Assembly (NCBI GenBank): GCA_003117195.1
Contig: BDSI01000061.1
Span: 496,001-560,000 of the forward strand
Source: Eudorina sp. 2006-703-Eu-15
Taxonomy: Eukaryota > Chlorophyta > Chlorophyceae > Chlamydomonadales > Volvocaceae
Direction of reading: 5' to 3'
DNA: 64,000 bases
Positions within the stretch are counted from its first letter, which is position 1; each line of letters begins with the position of its first letter. A program made the position numbers and the translations under genes. This document shows positions 1 to 10,200 of the stretch, piece by piece. The notes beneath the pieces were generated by a model, which was not told the DNA's origin, ran no database searches, and worked only from the letters and a program-made list of their open reading frames with translations.

Positions 1-1225
1 GCAGCGGTGAGGGCGGCGGCGAGGGCTTGGTGCGGTGAGGGCTGTTTTGGGGTGGCGGTGTGATTGGAGGAGACGGGGGTGGGGGGACAGGCGGCTTCGG
101 GGATGGTGGTGGCGGCAGAGGAGCAGGAGGGCGAGGGAAGGGCGGGGAGGGCAGCGGCGGAGGGGAGGGACTGCTGAGGGGCTGTGGCGACGGGGGCGCA
201 GGTAGTGGTGGTGGTGGTCTCGGAGATGGTGGCGCCGGGGACGGACTGGGTTGCGGTGTTGGTGGTGGTGTTGGTGGCGGTGTTGGTGGCGGTGTTGGTG
301 GCGGTGTTGGTGGCGGTGTTGGTGGCGGTGTTGGTGGCGGTGGCGGAGGCGGTGTCGGTGTCGGTGGCGGTGGAGGCGGGCGTGCTGCTGGCGGGGGCGG
401 CGGGGGCGGTGGCGGCTGGAAGGATATCCATGACGAAGGTGGCGGCGAAGGTGGCGTCGGCGGAACTGGTGGTGGCGGCGGTGACGGAGGAGACGGAGGA
501 GAAGGAGCCAGAGGAGACGGCGAGAGGGGTGGCTGGGGCGGCTTGTTGGGCAGCTGCACCACCTGCGCTCCTGTTGCTTCAGCTAATGAGGACGCCGTCA
601 TAGGAGGTGTGGGCGGAGGGCGCGGTGGCCGACTGGGTGATGGCGGTGGGGAAGGTGACTCGACGACGCCGGGCGGGTTGGGCGGCCGCGGCGGCGGCGA
701 CGGCGGGAACGGCACCTCGATTTCCTGTGTGACGCTGAAGTCCAGTGCCGCCGAGCTGCTGCCGGAAGGCTCAGCCAGCCCTCGGCGGCGGCCGCCGGAT
801 TCCGATGCCGCCGCATGAGCATAAGCAATACCAGCATCCGTTGCAGGGATTACTGCTGAGCTCAGCCGGTCCATCAGGTCAGCCTCCAACCCGTTCAAGA
901 CCGCCAGCAAACGGGCGCTGGCAGGATGCTGCCAGAGCTGCGACAGATGTGTCAGCCCCAGGGCGCGCAAGCCGGCCATTGCGGGCCCCGAGATGTCCAC
1001 CGGCTGAGCTGCTGCCGCTGCTGCGATGCGCCCATCCGCGTCTGAACCGGTGACGACTGGGCCGGACGACTTCAGAAGCTCGGCCGCGGACCGGCGGCGG
1101 AAGAAGCTGACGTCCACGACGTAGCCGTTGATGGTGAGCTTGGTGATGACGACTTGGCTCACTGGGATGCCCCAGGTTGCAGCGACACTCGCCTTGAATG
1201 ACGCCAGGAATCTGGAGACCGCCAC
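1..1225 (-). CDS. Exon: beta/alpha domain followed by long Pro-rich tail (runs off window)
   Basis: From a TTCAG acceptor at 1226 the minus frame is open for more than 400 codons to the window edge. The first part (FLASFKASVAATWGIPVSQV then VVITKLTINGYVVDVSF) has the helix plus V.I..I..G.VVVDV pattern often seen next to Pro-rich regions in volvocine wall proteins; the family name is not known to me. A helical stretch (GLRALGLTHLSQLWQHP, LLAVLNGLEADLMDRL) follows. After about residue 190 it is Pro-rich: PFPPSPPPRPPNPP, a PPPT/PPP tract at 245-350 and PPPPSPKPPVPPPPSPP. The Gly-rich plus-strand frame over the same bases is its antisense shadow. Confidence 0.75.
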   Translation of the reverse strand, partial: MAVSRFLASFKASVAATWGIPVSQVVITKLTINGYVVDVSFFRRRSAAELLKSSGPVVTGSDADGRIAAAAAAQPVDISGPAMAGLRALGLTHLSQLWQHPASARLLAVLNGLEADLMDRLSSAVIPATDAGIAYAHAAASESGGRRRGLAEPSGSSSAALDFSVTQEIEVPFPPSPPPRPPNPPGVVESPSPPPSPSRPPRPPPTPPMTASSLAEATGAQVVQLPNKPPQPPLSPSPLAPSPPSPPSPPPPPVPPTPPSPPPSSWISFQPPPPPPPPPAARPPPPPPTPTPPPPPPPTPPPTPPPTPPPTPPPTPPPTPPPTPQPSPSPAPPSPRPPPPLPAPPSPQPLSSPSPPPLPSPPFPRPPAPLPPPPSPKPPVPPPPSPPITPPPQNSPHRTKPSPPPSPL

Positions 1226-4200
1226 CTGAATGCGTGGATCGCGAGGCGCGCGGCGGGAAACGTGCATGCATGTAGTTTGGCTTTATCGATTTCTGAGGAT
1301 CCGTCCCGCCCGTTTCTGTGCCTATCCCGCTGGCAGTGTTGCCCAGCCCGCTGTGCGCCTCTGCTCGCTTCGGTGTCTGTCTGGATGGGTGGGGTCATGG
1401 CCCGAGCGATGTGTTTTCATCCGCGGCGTTGAGGTGTGGAGGTATGTCGCCGCCTTGTCGGTGGGGCCTGCTGGGGCTTGCCCTGGTGGTATACACCGTT
1501 ATATATACCTGTAACGTTCATTCATTCATGTACGTAGTTTACAACACGTATTATTACTGACTTTGGTTTAACTTTCATGCATCTTCGAGCCGCTGCATGC
1601 GTGCAGCAGATAGAGTCGGCTAGTTCCGGCGAACTTCGCAGGGTATTCCTAGCGAAACAATGACGATGCCATTGTACCGGTATTGTGAATGCTTACATTG
1701 TTTACAGTGCCATCAGTCGTGAAAGATATATTGACGGCGCTGAAGTTAGCGATGTAAGAGTTGGTGACCGCCGTGATCCCCGGCGGAAGTGGAGGCGGCG
1801 GTCGTGGCGTCGGGCGGGGTGCAGGCGGTGAAGGTGGCCGAGGTGGCGATCCCGGAGGTGGTGGCGGAAGTAGTTTCTCGTATCTGCGTGCAACCACGGG
1901 AAGAATTCCGTTCCACCTGACACCGTGCGTCTCCCCATCCCGCTACGTGGTGGTGACGAAGGGGTGCATGCATGCTTGGGTTGATTGGGTTCACACGTTA
2001 TGAAACACGGCGGTGATATATAGCTGACGATAAGATGTAAGGCTATCAATGGCGATAGATGCGCAGTAGGTAGGAACAGTAGGTAGGCACAGTACGTAAA
2101 TTATTTTTTAATGTATTGTTGATGACATCATCATAAGGGCCCGTTTACATATGCAGAAAACTCCTTCGGACAATAATGTATTTACCCGAAAATCAATTTT
2201 TAACTGGTGTTTACATATCGTACCGGCAAAAGTACATGTAAACACTTTGTGTGCGAAAAAGTACTTTTTGACTTATTGCATTTACGACAGACGCCTTTTT
2301 GTATATATGTGTTCTTCGCATATGTAAATGCCCCCAGTGTATCGTGGCTGCGCCGACAACACTGAAGTCCGGTATGTACTCACGTGCACATTCCGTCATA
2401 CGCTGCGTAACCCGTTGGGGTGCTGTTCGTGTAGTAGTAAAAATCATTCCACGCCATGCAGGAGGGCGTTGCGGTGCAGATAGCCTCCGCGAAATCGTCC
2501 TGGCCCACTGTGCGTGGGTCCGCGACCAGGAAGTTGCGGTCGACCAGTGTTCTGTATCCAGTCTTTGGAGGGCACGCTGCAACAATCAAGCAAATGAATG
2601 CATTAAAAGATGGACGTGCGTTATAAACGGCATCACGAGAAGAAGTGTCCAGCTAGATAGCCGGACAGGGCCGGCCGATGTCTGGATAATGTAAGGATTC
2701 CAGCCGTTTTATATGTATATGTATATATATAATATAATATAATATAATATATTATGTATTATAAATTTTATAACATATGTACATGTATATGTAGATATAT
2801 ATCATCGGCATAGCTATGTTATGTCTGATCATATCGACAACAGAAACTGTGACAAAACCACCAGCAGTATGAATGGGGTGTTACACTGTGGGCGGCTCGC
2901 CGTACACATGTCGTACGGACGAGTGCCAGGGGCCCCTTGCCGGGCCGAACCACAGCGCAGGGCGGGGCGCGCGGATTTGTCTGCAGTATGTATACAGCAT
3001 TAAGAACATATTGAAATCATATCAGAAATAGTAATTCATTATTACAGATATGATCATTCTTAGAAAGTAGAATAGTAATAACAATGATGTCGGTATTTCA
3101 TCAGTTAATGAATGAACGTTACAGCGGCATGCATCAATCGAGAAGCAAGCTGGTTTCAATTATATATTCTATACGCACGCACATGTTGGGGGAACCGGCG
3201 GAGGAGGCCGTGGCGCTGGTGGGAGCGGCGAAGGCGGTGGAGGCGGCGGTGGTGATGGTGGTGAAGGTGGTGTAGGTGGTGGAGACGGCCGCGGCTGAGG
3301 TGGCGGCGGTGGTGAAGGCGGCGAAGGTGGCGAAGGCGGCGATGGCGGCGATGGGTTGACCTTCTCATAACTGCGTGCAACCGATATACAATTACAGCGT
3401 CCCAACATTGAAGATGCATGCAGCTGTCAAAAAGATAAAAGCAATGAATGTAAAGATAAATAATGCATACAACATGCATATATATACATTCATCTTGTGC
3501 GAATGCATATAATATATATATATATATACATTCATATATATATGCATGAGCTATGGACGGGTCCCCGTGCACGCGGAAGTCATTGGGACGGGGACCCCAA
3601 AACGAACGGCGCTAGGCCTTACACGGGGACCAAAAGACCTCCCCGTCAAAATCGCAGCAATTTTTAATTATAGTTACCTTTGTTATCTATTGATTTGAAA
3701 GGTACTCGTGCTTCAAATAAAAGATATTCTATGCGCGCGATATCGAATGAAGTTGATTTACAACACTACAGTAGTATCTCGCGTTCATATATATGGTGTA
3801 TCAATCTTTTGAGCCTAAGAAGCCACAGCAACCATGGCTTATGATAAGACTTAACAAAGGACGAAATTAGCTGCTACACCATAAAACAATACTGCCGAAA
3901 CAGCCGATATCAAACGACAAGGATTGATAAAGGATAGGATTTTATAAATCGTCCGAGGTCGCGAGCTCTCGTAGCAAGGCCACCCCGCACCATTTCCAGG
4001 ATTCTCCCCACCTACCTATGCATTCATCTTGTGCGAATATATATTCGGAGGATTGCATGCATGGCTGTTCTGGGCGATTATCTAATATGGACCGATTATA
4101 AGAAGGTAATTCCGTGTGTCAGATTGGCCCATACCAACATTCTCAGTAGTATATAAATTGTCCAGGAGAGCGATTTGTAACCAGAATATCTTGATATTAT

Positions 4201-7200
4201 GAATGAATGAACGTTACAGCGGATATTATATTTTGATGTCTTATATGAGATTGCATAATCTGTGCATAATCATGAAAATATTATGGTTTGATAAATATCC
4301 ATATTATCATGCATAAACAGACTGCCATGCATCCAGACAGACAGAAACATATGCATGTAAGATGTGTAACCTCAATCAGTTATAATTCCTTGACAGAAAC
4401 ACATTTATTATGGATGTTACAGCGGACCCCACGGGTCATCGGTAACAGCACTATATATGGCTGCACTCATCTATTTACATACACAGATAGGTGCACATGC
4501 ATCTGTACCCACGTGCACAGCCCTGGATAGTTGTCGTAACCCGTGGGAGTGCTGTTGGTATAATAACCGAAGCTGTTCCAGGATTTGCAGGAGAGAGTTG
4601 CAGTGCAGATCGCCTCGGCGTTGCCATTCTGGCCTACTGAGCTTGGGTTGGCGACCAGGAAGTTACGGTCAGCCAGTGTTTTGTAGCCAGTCTTGGGAGG
4701 GCACACTGCGCGTGGTGCAGACACGTACGAATAACAAATAAGGTGTCGCAGCGCGCGCGGCACAAAATAGGCAAGGATATTAGAGCGAGCTAACATCATC
4801 ATCAGGATGGATGGAATCCCATTCGTTCATTCTTGGCTGTTCATTAGTTCAAATCTTGCTGTTCATTAGTTCAAATCTTGATTAGTGGCATCTTATGTTC
4901 AAACATCAGAACACTATGGAAGTTCAATTTAGCACGCGCCACCCGTTCACAAGCCAAGTATTCAACATGCGGAACCTGTTGCAACAAATATGAGCGCGAG
5001 AGGCGTTGGGTGGACGTTGACCTGAGTCGTCCATGGAGGCCGCGGAGCGTTTGTGCGCATACATTTTTTGTCAGCCAAACCAAAGATACCTTGCGATAGT
5101 TAACATTTAAAATGGCAAACCTCGCGAATTAGGTTAGCGGATAATGAACGTTTTGCCGTAACCCACGCACGGCGCACGGCAGACACACGGCGCACGGACA
5201 GGGGCAATCCTAGGGGGCGGGGCCCCCCGAACGCGCTTGCTTCGCGCTGGGGCCCCGCACAAAAAAGGAATCGAACACTGCTGTTGCACATGCAAGCAGT
5301 ACAAGCATTCCTTAGTAAAGAAAGATGTATCCCCGGGTAAATCCCCGGCTACCCCGGCACGCAATCGAGGTACGGGAATGCGCGCGTGTATAGAGTATGC
5401 TTGTCCACGCAGCTAATGCAACCAGTAGCCATGCAAGCAATCAAGCAACAAACAAACTAACCCAGCAATACACACGGCATTATTCAATGCTTCTGACACA
5501 CCTGTGGCTGGGGGGGGAGATGGCGGCGGGGAAGGTGGTGGTGATGTCGGAGGCGGTGGTGACGGCGGAGGTGGTAACGGCGGCGGTAGAGGCCGTGGTG
5601 ACGGCGGCGGTGGTGACGGCGGCGGTGGTGACGGCGGCGGTGGTGACGGCGGTGGTGACGGTAACTTCTTATACCTGCGGGCAAGCAACCAATCATGTAT
5701 CCGTCCGTTCTTCGTTGGGACAAGTCACGCATCGCACAGAAGATAAACAGCGAGGCTCCCTTGTATCCCTTCTTAGGACATAAGACTGTGTGACCTGCGC
5801 TAGCGAATCTGGCCCCTCTAACAATACGCCCCCGATACGCGGGCAATCGAACTAGCTATGTTATGATATAGATGTATGTGCGGCGGCAGGTGTACGGCGT
5901 TGTCGCCCATCGCAGCCAGATGCCAGAAGTGTCGCGCGCACAGACCTCATGTATATATGTTATAAATCGATGCACGGCATTATAATATATAGACTTATAT
6001 AGCCACCGAACTTGGCATCGAGTCTGTGACCATGAGGTCACTGGTTCGATCCGGGTCGGGACAAAATGGGAGTCCTGCTTGGACAGCCCGGCTCTTCAGT
6101 CGGGTCCTAGTCCGCCCCCGGTATGATTGTGTGGGATAGGGGGGTTCAGCTTCACCCGTGGCTACTAACCTGGCAGTCCCTACCTTCCCCGGTATTTCGG
6201 GGCACCCTCATCCGGTCTCCCATGCCGACTTCTCCGAAATCAGTGCTCTTCCCGGGTTCAGCACCCACCACCGGCATCCAGCGGAATCTGCCGAATCAAC
6301 TAAGGCGTCAACTCCGCTCCTGGTCAGCTCGCAGGTCACTTTAATCGGGTCCTTCACCGTCCATCGACATGGGGGCACCCTTGCCCTCTAACTATCGAGG
6401 GTCTTTGGCCCGCTCTCGGTCGGGGTCGAACCTGGAACTACAGGGGCATATATGTCGTGCCAGAACAGTCGTGCCAGAACAGTCGTGTGTAAGTGGCCTT
6501 GAGCCACCGTTAAAAGCACAGCCCGAGATGTGCGCGTCAAGCGGCGGGTCGGGCCAATGGGTCCGGCCACATACCAGGAGACGGTTCCGGGGGCCTGGTA
6601 ACACGAATAGGGGCCGCAGGCGGATACCTGCGTGAACAAAATACGGGTGACCAATGTCGACTCCCAACCCTAAAATTAGCGGTCCCCTTACACACGCTTG
6701 GGCTTAGAGGTCCAGGAGTACAGCTTTCTTTCTTTCTTTCTTTTATAGACTTATATATGGATGTGTATAGGTATACATATGTGCAAATGTACATCACTCA
6801 CGTGCACATCCCTGGGTATGGGATGTACTCCGTTGGGGTGCTGTTGGTGTAGTAGGTGAAGTTATTCCACGCCATGCAGGAGGGCGTCGCGGTGCAGATC
6901 GCCTCGGCGTTGACCGTCTGACCCACAGTGTTTGGGTCCGAGACCAAGAAGTTGCGATCGACCAGTGTTGTGTAGCCAGTCTTGGAGGGGCACACTGCGC
7001 GTGGTCGGTGCAAAGACGCACGATCGATCGAATAACAAATAATGTTGCAGTAGTTGCAACAGGGGAGGCAGCAGGTGTCGCAGCGCGGCAGCGCGAAATG
7101 AGCAAGGATAATAGAGCGAGCTGTCATCAGGATGGATGGAATCCAATACATGCATTCTGGGCTATTATTTGATACTCGCGGGCTGGCCTGTAGGCAAGAC

Positions 7201-10200
7201 TGAATGTCCTGCGTGCCAGCGAGCACTGCGTGATACAACAACAACGACGGCTATCTAATATATAATCTATATATTCCGGTCGATCGACTTCGCATGTGCG
7301 TGACTACCGTAGGGACACTACTGTTTTCCTTGAAAATTACGAGTTGGGCCTCAACTAAAATGTTCTTCGAAACTGTTATGGGATTATTTATAACATTGAT
7401 TACGCATTCCACCCCGCTAGGCCCCGCGCTCAGAAAACATTATTCGCACTGCCCCGCCCGCCTGCATGGCTCCGCGCCTGCTCTTAAGGGGCCCACGCAC
7501 GGCGCTTCGTAATACGGCACTGTGCGAGGGGCGTCGGTGTTGCAGGTCGCCGGCATGCGTGACTACCTTGTGGCGACGTGTGTGCATGCTGGCTGGGTAG
7601 GCACGCGCAGCACCATGGATAGATGAACTTCGCCATGCATCGTTCCTCCATCCAGGAGGGCTTCATTCACGATCGTTTATTTTCAGACGACAAGATGGTT
7701 GTATGTAACGGCGGGCACGCAGCTGGCGACCGGCGGAGTCGTGTTCATCCTGGAAAGCGCCCCTCAGACGTACGTGATCCCCAAATACATACAGAAGCTT
7801 GTGCGGGTCATAAGTTTGCTTGCTTGTAGATTTGCAAAAATACATTTCATTAAATACTTCCTGCTGGTCGTGTCAAAACTCGTTATCCACCATTTTCTAT
7901 CTGAAATTCAATGTAAACGTTGGCAATCTAAACCGTACTAAAAACTATTTTGAAGACACAAATAAGGCTACGGCAGCTGGGGATCGATGGGGGGCCTGCG
8001 AGCGAGCGAGGTAAGTTGCTGGGCCGCCCGAAGTGTTAGGGGTACGTATGCCGGCCTGAGCGCGGCTGGCAAGCAAGCACGGCTGAACATACAAGCAAGC
8101 ACACGATACTTCGCCTCTATCAGAAGCAGACGGCATGCATACATGCTCTGTGACGTACAAGATGCGATGGCATACACCGCCGTTGATCCCTTTGGGGTCC
8201 GCTGTAACGTTCATTCATCATTCATTCAAGATGGTGATGAATGAACGTTACAACGGACCCCACGCAAATTAAGGGATCAATGATGTCTACCAGAGCAAGC
8301 CCCAGCATACATGCAGACCCCACCGCTGCTGACAAGGCGGCAAGACACCGACCTCCACAAGGTGAATGTAAGCCAGGCTTACAGCCCCGAGTCATCCCGG
8401 GTTACGCCTTTGTGCTTACAATTGGTATCGCGACGGTGCCGTACAACCTGGCATAGCCGAGGTCGTCGTTTCGATCCCCTGGGGTCACGTAAGCGGCGTA
8501 AGGATATCCTCTCCGAGGAGAGGTAGGCCTCCGTGGCACTCCGGCAGACCGGCGAGGACGCTCGGTTCTAAAGTGGGGGGGAGTGTAAGCCAGGCTTACA
8601 GCCCCGAGTCATCCCGGGTTACGCCTTTGTGCTTACAGTGAAATCCGGTCGGTGTTCTCTATTTCGGATCCACCAAACGTGGCCACGCATTCGTTCCGAT
8701 AAGTGAGGCATCGATCGAGTCTGCTGTGACCCTTAGGTTGCAGGTTCAATCCGGCCGGGCCGTCGGGACGACACATACAAGGGTCGGTCGAAAATTGGAG
8801 AGCCCCGATTTGACAGCACGGCTCTTCATCATCAGTCGGGTCAACCGGCCGGGAGTCCGGGTCCTTGCCCGGACCCTAACCCTAAACCCTAAACCCTTAT
8901 ATATATGTGCTATGCGCGTCAAGCGGGTCGGAGCAATGCATGGATGGGCACAGTCAAGTGAGCTAGTCAAGCTTTTTGAACTTATCTTCCTTTGAAAAGG
9001 GAATCGAACGGAACGAACAGTCGAAACACGCACTACTGCTTTACGTAAAAGCATTCCTAAGTAAAGAAAAATGTGCCCTCAGCACGCGAGGTACGGCGGG
9101 GTCATAAATCCTAGCTTTCGACTGCCGCGCGGCCAGATCGATGTGATGATAGACGGCGGCATACTGTCCGTGTGTTGAGAAGCAAGGAGGGCACGTTGAC
9201 AGATGTATGCTTGCGTGTATCAGATTCAGCTAATAATCCAGCAGCCAGCCATGCCGTGCATCCAAGCAAGCCAGCTATAAAAAAACCCAGCGACATACGT
9301 ACATACACTACTTCTTTCACACCTGTGACTGGCGGGGGAGACGGCGGCGGGGAAGGCGGTGGTGACGGCGGTGGTGGTGACGGTGGTGGTGGTGACGGTG
9401 GCCGTGGTGGCGGCGGCGGTGCTGATGACGGCGGTGGTGGTGACGGTGGTGGTGGTGTTGGTGGTGGTGGTGACGGTGGCCGTGGTGGCGGCGGCGGTGC
9501 TGATGACGACGGCGGTGGCGGCCGTGGTGATGGTGGTGGGGACGGTAACTTCATATACCTGAGGGCAACCAATCAATCATACGTCCGTTCTTCGTTTAAA
9601 CGAATTGTTGAGTGTTGTATCATGCCTTCTCAGAAGAGGACCAGCTGGCAGATGTCCTTCAGTGATACATCTCATGGTACAACTCCGGGATCGTTATATA
9701 CTACACTAATAAGTAAAGAATCGATATCATAACTACGAGAAGATATGAGCGAGGTGCGTGGTATCATCATCAAGAGATAGATATACCGGGAACAATTGTC
9801 GCGCCAAGATGGTCGGTGCATCGATCCGTCGTGGCACACAAAACAACATCGATCGGCAAAACTCTCGTGAGCCAGCAGCTCGGCTGGTGGACAGCCAGCA
9901 ACGAGGCACCCTTGCTTCCATTTTTTCTCACATACATAAAAATGTACGACCTGCGCTAGCGAGTATGCCCGGTCAAATAAGACGCACGCCAGTGTCGCAC
10001 AGACCTCATTGATGTAATATGAAGAACAAATCTACAGAAGACATGTGCATGTATATGTATCTATGTAATATATACGTACGCACTCACGTGCACATCCCTT
10101 GGTATGGGGAGTAATTTGTTGGGGTGCTGTTGGTGTAGTAGCCGAAGCTATTCCACGCCATGCAGGAGGGCGTCGCGGTGCAGAACACCTCGGCGGTGCC

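Noticed and set aside
60..818. Long Gly-rich plus-strand frame
   Set aside because: It is the antisense of the Pro-rich tail of the matrix gene, whose minus frame stays open through unique sequence to a good acceptor at 1226.
1649..1897. End of the matrix gene at the TAG at 1649
   Set aside because: A GTAAGC donor at 1696 in phase 0 joins an in-phase open exon at 1225; kept only as an alternative end.
6012..6122. tRNA gene
   Set aside because: Good B box but no cloverleaf and a weak A box; better explained as a SINE.
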